Origin: Gnetum montanum
Taxonomy: Eukaryota; Streptophyta; Gnetopsida; Gnetales; Gnetaceae
DNA length: 64,000 nucleotides
NCBI GenBank assembly: GCA_015680685.1
Contig: MNCI01014407.1
Location: 1,096,153 to 1,160,152, forward strand
Reading direction: 5' to 3'
In this document: positions 1-11,820 of the stretch, piece by piece
How positions within the stretch are numbered: the first letter of the stretch is position 1
How the letters are laid out: each line of letters begins with the position of its first letter
Translations under genes and position numbers: made by a program
Notes under the pieces: model-generated
The model's database searches: none
What the model was told of the DNA's origin: nothing
What the model saw: only the letters and a program-made list of their open reading frames with translations

Positions 1-398
1 GTTTGCAGGTAGCATAGGTACAAAGATGTAGCTAGTGGTGACCTCAGTTGATTCTGTGAGCACTATGTCTATGGGGAAGATATGTGCTCTTGAGACCTTC
101 ATGAATTGATTAATTGGTCTCAGAATCCCAACATTGGGTTGTAGATTTATTAGTACCTTGGCTGTGATGGATCAGCAAGTACATTATGATTTGTTTACCT
201 CTCAGTGCTAGGGAAGCACTAACAAAGGATGGTGATCTGTCCTAGACCCTACAGATATTGCGCTAGCAGATGGCATGAAATGGTATCCTTGGCTATGCCA
301 GATACTGATGGCCCAGGAGTGGCCAATGCAATGAGTTCCCACTATGGAAGGATGGTGGATACTCAGTTAGTATGTTTTGTTATTCGATTGTTGCATTC

Positions 399-488
399 GT
401 GTCAAATCGTTTTCGTTCAAGGTTACCTGTGCAGTCGGTTCAGTGTGTCAAATCATTTTGGTTCAAGGTTACTCGTGCAGTTGGTTTA
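399..488. repeat. Tandem duplication, 46-bp period, in element A only
   Basis: Two diverged copies (399-442 and 445-488) of a segment beginning GTGTCAAATC. Element B has a single copy at the matching place (about 7260-7305). Confidence 0.75.
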
Positions 489-786
489 GTGTGCCGCTAG
501 ATCATGAATCTTCTGAGATAGTGTGCATTGACAGATGATCGTTTACGCTTTGTGAAAGAGACAGGTTTTTCTCAGAATAGCATGGTTCTACATGGTATGC
601 TCTTGGTGGCCAAAATCCTTCAACCTAGGATGGGCTTGGGTAGTTTGTCCTATAGCCTTTTAGGGCTGGGTAGCATTCCCAAATACCATGTAAGTTCCCA
701 TATATGAATGTAATCCTATCTTTGGGTGTGCAAAATGTATCCTTGTGGTATTCTCAATTCGGTTGTATACACTTAAAAGTGCTGGA

Positions 787-854
787 TGTATTGCCTATGT
801 GACTCAGTTTGTCTCCAGGTTGTATTACCTATGTGACTCAGTTTATCTCCTGGT
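787..854. repeat. Tandem duplication, 34-bp period, in element A only
   Basis: Copies at 787-820 and 821-854, each containing CTATGTGACTCAGTTT. Element B carries one copy near 7603-7640. Confidence 0.75.
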
Positions 855-3194
855 TGTAGTCCTATGTCACACACTATGACAAGGCCAAGCTTGATGTATG
901 GTGTTTTCCTAGTGCTTTTTTTGGAGTGCCCTTGTTGTATGTTGTAAATGGCCTTTTTACCTTGATGTATAATTCTGCTGAAAACCTCATGAGAAATTTT
1001 TCAGTTGTGATACAGTGTTGTAACGAATAGAACAGGGCATGTCCTTGCCCATGATGCTCTTGAACTGGTGCCATGTGTTCTTGATGATGTTGGCATTCCT
1101 TTATGGTGTATGCTTGGTGAACGTCCTTGAGACAGGACAAATCTTGGGAACACATTCTCTTGTGTTCTTGGACTGGAAAAGATCTTGTCCATAGATGATC
1201 GATGGTGGCTGGAAGTTGAATCAATATGATGTCTAGCAGAGGTTTTGAGCCAAGTTCTAGGTATTGGCGCCTAGACTCGCTCTTCCATGTTGGATGTGAT
1301 CATGGAGCAATTGTCAAAACATTGGGATGGTGATCCATCCTTACATAAATGACATTACAGATATAGAAAGTGTGATTCTCTTGGTGGCCTTACTTGGTGG
1401 GCTTGAATGTGCTCGAAACACTAGAGCTGATGCTTTCATGATTGTGGGCTTCTAATGGTTTGTGCATGTTGGTGGGCTCTTGTGACTAATTTCCTTTGGT
1501 GCTTTGGAGAGCTATGATGCGCTCTCATAGACTGAGACTTATTGCTGCATTGTTGTTTATGGTGTGATTCCGTGATTGGAGACTTGTTGTGCCTGATAGG
1601 CTATGGTGTCTTGCTGAATTTTCCTGTGTACCTTGTCCCTTATGTACACTGATGTATTACAGAGTCCCTCATCGATGTCCCTTGTTGATGTATTGTTCCA
1701 TGTCTCTGGTGAGATGTTAATTCATGTTGGTGATCTCACCTCCCTAGTGGGATAGCAGAGTTGATCATGAGGGATCATTTTCCATTTTAATGAATGCCCT
1801 CTTTAGTTCCTAAAATAATAAGGCAGGTGGTATTGAGATGGTTGTCTCGTATAAGCAGTTGATGTTTGGAACGTGTTCCTAGTTGTGGTCCTATGTTCAT
1901 GAACTCGTGGGGCTTGTTCTCAGAGACAGAATGTTGTTACCCTGGTGAAATTCATGAAACCTCCTCTGTGAGGTCATGTTGTTGATGTAAATTAAAGATA
2001 CATATTACTGTTCTTGTAGGCAAGGCATGATCTTGTATACTCTCGTAGTTTTGGGTTCTTTGGTGGAACTTTCTTGTTGGGGTTCTCTGGTAGACCATCC
2101 TTGTTGTAAATCCTTTGGGGATGAATCATGTTGTGTTTGAGTTGTAAATGATGTTGATGAAAGCCCATTCCATGAAAAAACTATCCTGAGGACCTGGTCC
2201 TCCTATGGGTAAGATGTTGTTGTTGACTTATGTCTGTTGTTTGGGTTGAATGATAATAGGTAGTGGTGCGGCCTTGTCCACCACAAATTGATGTAAATGG
2301 GCTTGACTAGGATGCATGAAACAAAAACCCAGATCTCCCAAGATGAAAGAAAAATCCCTCTTAATCAAAGGGATGAATTGCTTTGTGTCTCGAATTGTTC
2401 TCAAGGTGAAAATTGAAAATTGATTTTGGGTAAGACTTGTGAACCCATGTCTTCCATCAGCTGGTGACAGTTCCACGATATGGTTCTAATGGCTCTATTG
2501 ACTACTTGGGCATGTATGATGGGTAAGGTATAACTGGGCTACTATACTTACCTATGGAAGAAACCTCCCAAAGAGGATCCTTCCTGCAAGTGCAAAATCT
2601 ACTGAAAGGTGTTGATCATGAGACTGGCAGTCATTCTTGATATAGTGGGGAAATGCAAATTTGGATAATGTTGATGTTCCTTGGAGAATTTATGATCTGA
2701 TTACTCTCTCAGGTGACTCTATATTTGTTCTGGGATCTTATATTCAGAAAATGGTGCTTGTCCCATAACTTGGAGTTAATGGATAGCTTGTATGGGGAAA
2801 ATGTGGATGATCCATGAATGGGATATTATGGTTGCATTCAAAGATGTGCTTACGGAAGATATGAGATAGGTGATGGAGTATTGTCATGGGGTTGATGGCC
2901 CAATTGACCCTCCACTTGTTCTAACATTCGAGCAAGCATTCTCGATGTTGGACAAACACAAGAGGTGTTGAGGATAGTTGAGGCTTGTGTATGTTAGCCT
3001 CTGGAGAAGTTTCCAAAATAGATTTTTGGGTCTTCTCTCTCATTGAAATACTATGGAATGATGAATGATGAATTGAGGCATGCGATGCTGGTGTCTGCAA
3101 ATGGCAAGGTCAAGCTCAAGGATCTGTTCTTGTACCTTGGTTGTAAGGGTGGACTTCCTTGACATCCTTCATACCAGCTTGAACAAACATGATG

Positions 3195-3243
3195 AAAAAT
3201 AAATAAATAATTAATTAATTAATTAAAATAAAAATAAAATAAA
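3195..3243. repeat. A/T-rich simple repeat (AAAT/AATT)n
   Basis: A run of AAATAAATAATTAATTAATT type sequence, present in A. At the same place element B reads straight from GATGAG into AAAAAGAGAATG (about 9970), so this is a lineage-specific microsatellite expansion or insertion. Confidence 0.8.
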
Positions 3244-3516
3244 AAGAGAATGTGCATGGTACCGATGCATGTGGAATCAGTGCTTAGATGATTGCACTGG
3301 TGAGACCCCATGGGTCTCAATGCGAGTAGCAGAACATGGAGTTATGGAAAGCATGAGTTTCTTGAGGAGACATGGCTCTTTGGAGCATGCCCTCCCTCTC
3401 GGTGTGATGTTCCCAAGTCCCTCACCATGGGTAGTGGCCCTGGTGAGCCCTCAAAAAAAAAATCAATGGGTGCTGAGATGCCATTCACAGAGAACTCGAC
3501 GGGACTTGTGGAAGAT

Positions 3517-3575
3517 GAGATGTCTTCTTGCATAAGATGAGATATCACCCATACCTTATGCAAGAAGATATCTCT
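3517..3575. repeat. Perfect-class hairpin near 3' end of element A
   Basis: An inverted repeat with 20-bp arms (3517-3536 and 3556-3575, core CTTCTTGCATAAG) and one mismatch around a loop of about 18 nt. It lies about 300 bp upstream of the 3' LTR. Element B has the equivalent hairpin at 10254-10289. Confidence 0.7.
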
Positions 3576-3875
3576 AGACCCTCATAAGGGATGGATCTAT
3601 GGGATGCCTTAGAGATGTTGGGCCTTTGGGTTGGACTCTCTCGCTCGTATAGAGAAGGGATGTCTTTGGGCTTCCTCCAATTGCCCTTGCGTTTCATGCA
3701 AGGCATTGGATGGAAGGACGTATCAGGTGTTGGGGTTGGTACCTTCCTTCAAGCCTGGTGTCAAGGAGTTGACGGACCCCAGAATTGACGGAGTTCCAAA
3801 CCCATGTAGAAGTGTACACTCGAAGATATCCTAGGCTCCGCTCCGAGGATGTCGCTTCTTTATGTGGGGGAGGAT

Positions 3876-4459
3876 TGTGAGAGATGTCCCAACTGGTGGA
3901 TCCCTTGGGCTCTCCCCATGGTTCGGGGATCATGGAACACTCTGAGGCACCCTCGAGCGGCTCTCAAGTGTTACAAAACCCACCCCGACTTGGTGGTACG
4001 AAGCTAGCAATAGGACAAGCTCCTGTTGCACTCTCTTCTAAGTCCTCTTCATTTCCCTCTTCTCCGGGGAGAACTACATGGCCCTGATTCTATGGCGGTC
4101 ATAGATATGTAGGCAACCAAGACTGGATAGTTTTGGTGCGGTGCCAGGCCACACCTTGTACCAGATGGTGAGGGGTATGGGGGTGAGGCACCTTCCCTTG
4201 TAGGTGCATCTTCTTCCCTCTCACCGGTATTGTCTACAAGATTGCGTGTATGTGCTTGTTTGTATGGTTCTAGTTTTGGTGTTGTTTTCCCTCCATGAGG
4301 TGCGTGGTCGTGTGCATTCAGAAGCTATGCTTCTGCTTGCACACACTTGTGAGTTGCTTGCTTGCTTGGAGGCGTATTCCCCAGGTCTTCCGCCCCAGAT
4401 CCATTGGATCTTCGTGAATTCCTCGGGGTGCCGAGCAACGTCGAGGCAACGTTGTTACA
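3876..4459 (+). repeat. 3' LTR of element A
   Basis: A 584-bp sequence starting TGTGAGAGATGTCC and ending AACGTTGTTACA. It is homologous over its whole length to the two LTRs of element B (4805-5379, 10599-11181), and a polypurine tract lies immediately upstream. TG...CA ends are intact. The base after the end begins CAAGG, which would be the target duplication; its partner lies outside the window. Confidence 0.9.
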
Positions 4460-4799
4460 CAAGGCAAGGCGACCATTTCAATATATATGTACAAATCCAA
4501 ACAAAGTTTCATTGGAAATTATGAAATACGTACCCATTGGCAATTTAATGGGCTTCTGTACGCGCTCCCGAATCCGACGCTAATAATTTGTCAAAATTTA
4601 TCCGGAATCGTGAATCTCCGGGGCATAGCCCTTGGACAAGATAACCAACTATCTCTGCATCCAATTCAAATACCTTGCAAGATATGTTGGAATTTCATGG
4701 GCATTATTCAACCCCTTCGTTACATAAAAAGAGACCAAATCCTATTGAGTATTTTATCATACTTCTTGAAAGATCACAATGACCACACAATGTTTGACC
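4460..4799. other. Unique spacer between elements A and B
   Basis: About 340 bp of low-copy sequence, the old host DNA between two independent insertions. It contains a few CpGs (for example around 4560-4590) but no gene, RNA or repeat that I recognise. Confidence 0.5.
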
Positions 4800-4804
4800 T
4801 TAAC

Positions 4805-5379
4805 TGTGAGAGATGTCCTAGAGTGTTGGTTCTCTTGGGCTCTTCCCATGGTTCGAGTACCATGGAACACTCTGAGGCACCCTCGAGTGGCTCTCAAGTG
4901 TTACAAAATCCACCCCAGCTTGATGGTACCAAGCTAGCAATAGGACACCCTCCTGTTGCAACTCTCTTCTAAGTCCTCTTCATTCCCCTCTTCTCCGTGG
5001 AGAACTACATGGCCCTGATTCTACGGTGGTCATAGATATGTAGGCAGCCAAGACTAGATAGTTTTAGTGCGGTGCCAGGCCACACCTTTTACTAGATCAT
5101 GAGGCATATGGGGGTGAGGCATCTTCCCTTGTAGGTGCATCGTCTCCCCTCCCACTGATGTGGTCTACAAGGTTGTGTGTGTGCTTGTTTGCTTGGTCCT
5201 CGTTTTGGAGTTTGGTTACCCTCAATGAGGTACGTGGTCATGTACATTGTGCTTCTACTTGCACTCACTTGTGAGATGCTTGCTTGCTTGAGGCGTATTC
5301 CCTAGGTCTTCCACCCAGATCCATTGAATCTTCGTGAATTCCTTGGGGTGCCGGGCAACGTCGGGGCAACGTTGTTACA
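4805..5379 (+). repeat. 5' LTR of element B
   Basis: A 575-bp LTR with TGTGAGAG...GTTGTTACA ends, flanked on the left by TTAAC and on the right by an initiator-Met primer site. It matches 10599-11181 and 3876-4459. Confidence 0.92.
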
Positions 5380-5381
5380 GA

Positions 5382-5393
5382 TGGTATTAGAGC
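5382..5393 (+). other. Primer-binding site, tRNA-iMet type
   Basis: TGGTATTAGAGC, two bases after the 5' LTR. It differs by one C-to-T change from TGGTATCAGAGC, the complement of the 3' end of plant initiator-Met tRNA. Confidence 0.85.
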
Positions 5394-8300
5394 ATTTTTG
5401 AAATTGTGTTATGATATGGTTGTGCTCTTTGGTTGTGTTACTCCATTGAGCTTGTGTGGTTAATGGTCCCTCCGGATTGATACCTAGGTGATCTAGGGTC
5501 ATATCCTTATGTATTTTGGAAGAGTTGCCTCATGATAATGTTCTCTGCTCTTCCTGAAGGGACAGATGAGAAATTGTGAGCAACTGATGTATGTTGCTCT
5601 CTGTGAGGATATAAACGATGTCGTTGTGGTGATGCCCTCCACTTGTTTACTTGTCATTGGACTAGTTGTGATTGTATGCGCTATGGTTGAGAGGAGTTCT
5701 ACTGGCAACTCAAGAATTTTATTGCTCAAGGAGATCCCATCTCATGTCTCCAGTGATTCATCTAGAATAAATCGGACCCAGTCTCTGCTTCGGTTTCCAC
5801 CCAGATAACATGTTTCGAGATGGCATTTGTTGAATTGTGCAGGATATGATATCCTTGGCACTCCCACTCACCCTAGATACAATGAGTATGGGAAAATACA
5901 AATTGGAATAAGATGGTTCCCAGGCACCTCAGGATGGAGCACTTTCGGACATGTGCTCTTGGTGAGCCTTGTTCTAGGTGGACTAAGACTATTGCCTGTA
6001 GACGTCGTATGTTCATGTTTGCGATTGTATGTTTGACTATTTGTGTATGCGTGTCTTTTTGGTTGTGCTTTCAAATTCTGCATGCATGTTATCTTGGGTG
6101 TGTCTATCATTTGTAACGCAAGGCTTAATGTTTTACGCAGTATGATGACTTATTGTTGGGAACGTTGAGGATGCAATGGTTGTTGTGTCATCCCAAAGCC
6201 AAACGGTTGTTATCTTATTTGACAACTTATTGTGCATGAGGCATGATTGCCCTTATTGTTGATCCTTGCGAGTTGTGCTCCTTGTTGAGCTGGTGGTGTT
6301 GCCCTTGGGCTCGTGGCATCACTATTTTGATTTGTGACATTCCTTGGTCACTTTGATTTGAAGAATAATTGGTGTGGGTCATCTTGTTGTTAATTCTTGT
6401 GAGACTGCATCTCTTTTGAGGAGAGTCTTCTTGTGAACGCATCCTCCATGATGTTGCTCATTGTTGTGAGAATTGGTTTGATGTAGACTTGTTGTTGGAT
6501 AGACCTTGGTCTTCCACCTTATTTTTGGGTTGAGATGACGATTGTCTATTGCCCGTGACTCATACGATTGTGTTGAGATTTTGGTCCTGGTTGAGGCCAA
6601 TGTTAGTTACTGGGAATGATTGTTGTGTATGAATCTTGACATTCTGAGAGTGTGCTATCTCTCTCTTGGTATGCCTCATGATGAAATTGTTTATTTGAGT
6701 CGGGATCAAATTCCTCCATCAATGTTTTGCATAAATGATCTTTATGCATGTTGCTGAGGTCTTGAATTACTTTGTTATATGATCATGCTTGATGGTTGTG
6801 AATGAGGCTGATGTGCTAATCGTGTTCCTGCTAACTTCTATGTTTCTAAGCTTGTCTTAGTGTTTGCAGGTAGCACAGGTACAAAGATGCAGCCAGTGGT
6901 GACCTCAGTTGATTCTGTGAGCACTATGTCTATGGGGAAGATATGTGCTCCTGAGACCTTCATGAACTAATTATTTGGTCTTAGAATCCCAACATTGGGT
7001 TGCGGATTTATCAGTACCTTGGCTATGATGGATCAGCAGGTACATTATGATTTGTTTGCCTCTCTATGCTAGGGGAGCACTAACAAAGGATGGTGATCTG
7101 TCCTAGACCCTATAGATATTGGGCTAGCAGATGGCATGAAATGGTATCCTTGGCCATGCTGGATACTGATGGCCCAGGAGTGGCCAATGCAATGAGGTCC
7201 CACTATGGCAGGATGGTGGATACTCAGTTGGTGTGTTTCGTTATTTGATCGTTGCATTTTTGTCTTGAATCGTTTTTGTTCGAGGTTACTCGTGCAGTGG
7301 GTTCAGTGCAACGTTTGATCATGTATCTTTTGAGACAGTGGTGCAATGACAGATGCTCGTTTATGCTTCGTGATAGAGACAGGTTTTTCTCTAAATAGCA
7401 GGGTTCTTCATGGTATGCTCTTGGTGGCCTAAATCCTTTCGCCTAGGATGGGCTTGGGTAGTTTGTCCTATAGCCTTTTAGGCTTGGGTAGCATTCCCAA
7501 ATACCATGTATGTTCCCATATATGAATGTAATCCTATCCTTGGATGTGTGAAATGTACCCTTGTGGTATTCTCAATTCAGTTGTATGCACTCAAAAGTGT
7601 TGGATGTATTGCCCATGTGACTTAGTTGTCTCCTGGTTGTAGGCCTATGCCACCACGTGTGACAAGAAAAAGCTTGATGTATGGTGATTTCTTGGTGCTT
7701 GTTTTAAAGCACCCTTGCTATATGTTGTAAATGCCCTTTGTGCCTTGATGTATAATTCTATTGAAAACCTCATGAGAAATGCTTCAGTTGTGATACAGTG
7801 TTGTAATGAACGGACCAGGGCATGTCCTTGCCCATTATGCTCTTGAACTGGTGCCATGTGTTCTTGATGATGTTGGCATGCTTGGATGGTGTATGCTTGG
7901 TGAACGTCCTTGAGACAAGACAAATCTTGGGAACACATTTTCTTGTGTTCCTGGACTGGCAAAGATCTTGTCCATAGATGATCGATGGTGATGGAAATTC
8001 AAATCAATGTGATGTCTAACGATGGATTTGAGTAGAATTTTAGGTAGTGGCACCTAGACTTGCTCTTCCATGTTGGAGGCGATCATGGGGCAGTTGTCCA
8101 AACAATGGGATGGTGGTCCATCCTTGGATAAATGACATTATAGATACAGAAATTGTGATTTCTCCTGGTGGCCTTGCTTGGTGGGCTTGAATGTGCTCGA
8201 AACACTTGAGCCAATGCTTTCATGATTAGGGGTTTCCAATGATTTGTGCATATTAGTGGGCTCTCGTAACTAATTGCTTTTGGTAGTTTGGAGAGCTATG

Positions 8301-10253
8301 ATGCGCTCTCATAGATTGGGACTTATTGGTGCCTTTGTGGTCTCTGGTGTGATTCTATGATAGGGGACTCGTTGTGCCTAAGAGGCTATGGTGTCTTGCT
8401 AAATTTTCCCATGTACTTGTCCCTTATGTACACTGATGTATCACACAGTCCCTCCCTGATGTATTGTCCCATGTCTCTGGTGTGATGTTAATTCATGTTG
8501 GTGTTCTCACCTCCCTAGTGGGATAGCAGAGTGATCATGAGGGATCATTCTACATTTCAATGGATGCCCTCTTTAGTTCCTGAAATAATAAGGTAGGTGG
8601 TATTGAGACAGTTGTCTCCTATTTGGGACTTAGAAGCAGTTGATGCTTGGGACTTGTTCCTAGCTATGGTCCCATGTCCGTGAACTCACAGGGCTTATTC
8701 TCCGAGACAGAATGTTGTTACCCTGGTGAAATTCATGAAACCTCCTCTATGAGGTCGTGTTGTTGATGTAAATTAAAGATCCATATTGCTCTTCGTGTAA
8801 GTAAGGCATTATCTTGTCTCTCTTAGTGTTGGAGGCTTCAGAGGAACCTCCTTGTTGGGGTTCTTTGGGAGACCATCCTTATTGTAAATACTTCGAGGAT
8901 GAATTGTGTTGTGTTTGAGTTGTAAATGATGTTGATGAAAGCCCATTCCATGTAAAAACTATCTTGAGGACCTGGTCCTCCTATGTGTAAGATGTGGTTG
9001 TTGACTTGTGTCTCTTGTTTGGGTTGAATGACAATAGATAGTGGTGCGGCCTTGTCCACCACAAACTGATGTAAATGGGCTTGAGTGAGATGTATGAAAC
9101 AAAACCCAGATTTCCCAAGATGAAACAAAAATCCCTCTTGATAAAACTTCAAGGGATGAACTGCTTGGTGTCTCGAGTTGTTCTCAAGGGGAAAATCAAA
9201 ATTGGGTAAGACTTGTGAACCCATGTCTTACCTCAGCTGGTGACAATTCCACGATATGGTTCTATTGGCTCATATTGACTACTTGGGCGTGTATGATGGG
9301 TAAGGTGTAGCTGGGCTGCTATACTTACCTATGGAAGAAACCTTCCAAAGAGGATCCTTCCTACAAGTGAAAAATCTACTAAAAAGTGTTGATCTTGAGA
9401 CTGGCAATCGTTCTTGATATAGTGGGGAAATGCAAATTCTAAGAACGTGGACGTTCCTTGAAGAATTCATGATCTGGTTACTCTTCGAGGTGACTCTATA
9501 TTCATTCCTAGACCTTGTGTTCAAAAAATGGTGCTTGTCCCATAACTTGGTGTGGGAAGCATAGCTTGCAAGTGGCAAATGTGGGTGATCCTTCTCCATG
9601 AAGGGGATATTATGGTTGCATTCGATGATGTGCTTACGGCTAATATGAGATAGGTGATGGAGGATTGTCATGGGGTTGGCTACCCAATTGACCCTCCACT
9701 TGTTCTAACATTCGAACAGGCATTCTCGATGTTGTACAATCACAAGAGGTGTTGATGATAGTTGGGGCTTGTTGTATGTTAGCCTCCTGGAGAAGTTTCG
9801 AAATAGATTTTTGGATCTTCTCTCTCGTTGGAATACTATGGAATGATGAATTAAGGCATGCAATGCTGGTGTCTGCAGACAGCAAGGTCAAGCTCAAAGA
9901 TTTTCTCTTGTACCTTGTTTGTAGGGAGAACATGCTTGACTCCCTTCATACTAGCTTGAACAAACATGATGAGAAAAAGAGAATGCGCATGGTACCGATG
10001 CACGTGGAATCAGTGCTTAGATGGTTGCACTGGTGAGACCCCATGGGTCTCGATGCAAGTAGCAAAACATGGAGTTCCAGTAAGCATGATTTGCTTGCAG
10101 AGACATGGCTCTTCAGAGCATGTCCTCCCTCTCGGTGTAATGTTTCCAAGTCCCTCACCATGGGTAGTGGCCTTGGTGAGCCCTTAAAAAAAATCAATGG
10201 GTGTTGAGATGCCATTCACAGAGGAACTCAGCGGTACTTGTGGAAGAGAAGCT

Positions 10254-10289
10254 ATCTTCTTGCATAAGTATGGGTTTACGCAAGAAGAT
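10254..10289. repeat. Hairpin near 3' end of element B
   Basis: Arms 10254-10267 and 10276-10289 (core ATCTTCTTGC) with one mismatch and an 8-nt loop. It is homologous in place and arms to the element A hairpin, though the loops differ. Confidence 0.65.
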
Positions 10290-10584
10290 ATGTCTCTAGA
10301 CCCTCAGAAGGGATGGATCTAGGGGACGCCTTAGAGACGTTAGCCCTTTGGGTTGGACTCTCCCGCTCATATAGAGAAGGGAAGTCTTGGGCTTCCTCCA
10401 ATTACCCTTGCATTTCATGCAAGGCATTGGATGGAAGGATGTATCAAGTGTTGGGGTTGGTACCTTCCTTTAAGCCTAGCATCTAAGGAGTTGACAGATC
10501 CCTGGAATTGATGGAGTTCCAAACCCATGTAGAAGTGTACACTTGAAGCTATCCTAGGCTTCGCTCCGAGGACATCGCTTCTTT

Positions 10585-10598
10585 GTGTGGGGGAGGAT
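10585..10598 (+). other. Polypurine tract of element B
   Basis: GTGTGGGGGAGGAT directly before the 3' LTR. This is the expected plus-strand priming site. Confidence 0.75.
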
Positions 10599-11181
10599 TA
10601 TGAGAGATGTCCCAGAGTGGTAGTTCTCTTGGGCTCTCCCCATGGTTTGGGGACTATGGAACACTCTGAGGCACCCTCGAGTGGCTCTCAAGTGTTACAA
10701 AACCCACCCTGGCTTGGTGGTACCAACCTAGCAATAGGACACCCTCCTATTGCAAATCTCTTCTAAGTGCTCTTCATTTCCCTCTTCTCTGTGGAGAACT
10801 ACATGGTCGTGATTCTATGGCGATCGTAGATATGTAGGCAGCTAAGACTGGATAGTTTTGGTGCGGTGCCAGGCCACACCTTGTACCAAATCGTGAGGGA
10901 TCTGGGGGTGAGGCACCTTCCCTTGTAGGTGCATGGTCTCCCCTCCCACTGATGTGGTCTACAAGGTTGTGTGCGTGCTTGTTTGCTTGGTCCTCGTTTT
11001 GGAGTTTGGTACCCTCAATGAGGTGCGTGGTCATGTATGTTAAGAATCTGTGCTTCTGCTTGCACTCACTCGTGAGATGCTTGCTTGCTTGAGGCGTATT
11101 CCCCAGGTCTTCCACTCCAAATCCATTGGATCTTCGTGAATTCCTTGGGGTTCCAGGCAACATCGGGGCAACGTTGTTACA
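10599..11181 (+). repeat. 3' LTR of element B
   Basis: A 583-bp LTR. Its first dinucleotide is TA instead of TG, a G-to-A change compared with 4805. It ends GTTGTTACA and is followed by the target duplication TTAAC. Confidence 0.92.
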
Positions 11182-11186
11182 TTAAC

Positions 11187-11774
11187 ACTTGAATGTTTTG
11201 TAAAAAAGAAAAAATAAAAAAGTAGTTAACACCACTCCCTTTAGATGTATTGTAAAATTTGGTCTTTTTATTTAAATCTTTCTTATGGATGACACATATA
11301 ACTTTTGCAACATTTCTTATATCTACTAAACTAACATCCTCTTTTACCCTTTACTTTTTGGATATTTTGAGTTTGCAATTCTTGTATGAGGTTTTTTTAC
11401 TTACTAAACTAACAACCTCTTTTACCTTCAATAGGGGTCTCTTCAATTTTTGACCAATGGGATTTATCATAAAAATTGTAGTGCAATTTGGTTCTAACCT
11501 TTGAAAATGATGTTGAGTGGATTGCCAAGAACACTCATGTATTGTTGCATTCATGAAATATAAAAGATATTATGATACATATAATACAAACAGAAACCCA
11601 TGTTGCCATGGTGAAAGATAGAGAAAATATTTATAATTCTATGTTTTATAATGTTTATGGATTTTAGAATTATAAAGAACTAAACAATAATAAATACACA
11701 TGCAATGTGGCCCTCTTGGAAATAGGTGCAATGCTTGTGTTGTAATCTATCTTGGAAACATGTGCAATACCTAG
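11187..11774. other. Low-copy A/T-rich DNA between B and X
   Basis: No gene recognised. It contains a diverged local duplication: ACTAAACTAACATCCTCTTTT near 11326 and a similar TACTAAACTAACAACCTCTT near 11401. Confidence 0.45.
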
Positions 11775-11820
11775 TGTAGGGACATCTCTTCCAATCCCTT
11801 TGTACTACCCTACATGTATG

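Larger units (their letters stand above)
1..3875 (+). mobile_element. Element A internal region (LTR retrotransposon, 5' part outside window)
   Basis: This stretch aligns end to end with 6862-10598 of element B and leads directly into a 3' LTR at 3876, so it is the 3' two thirds of an LTR-retrotransposon interior on the + strand. I find no protease, RT, RNase H or integrase motif in any frame. The open frames are short and are not supported by domain content. The base composition is T/G-rich (many TTGTTG, TGATG runs). Differences from B include two short tandem duplications (399-488 and 787-854) and an A/T simple-repeat insertion near 3195-3243. A polypurine tract (GTGGGGGAGGAT) abuts the LTR. 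It is best described as a non-autonomous or completely decayed element. The superfamily is undecided. Confidence 0.8.
4800..11186 (+). mobile_element. Element B: complete LTR retrotransposon without recognisable pol
   Basis: All structural parts are present: target duplication TTAAC at 4800-4804 and 11182-11186 (perfect), LTRs 4805-5379 and 10599-11181, primer site 5382-5393, interior of about 5.2 kb, and polypurine tract 10585-10598. Orientation is + from the primer site. I could not find RT (no F/YxDD context), integrase or protease motifs in the interior. Its open frames (for example 5566-5808, 5827-6036 and 9749-10036) show no known domain. It is therefore most like a large non-autonomous derivative that would depend on enzymes of another element. 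An ancient element whose coding DNA has decayed beyond recognition is the alternative. Confidence 0.85.

Noticed and set aside
874-1224. 116-codon - strand frame in A with a homologous frame at 7645-7962 in B
   Set aside because: It is antisense to the element, and conservation is explained by A and B being copies of one family. There is no domain or start context.
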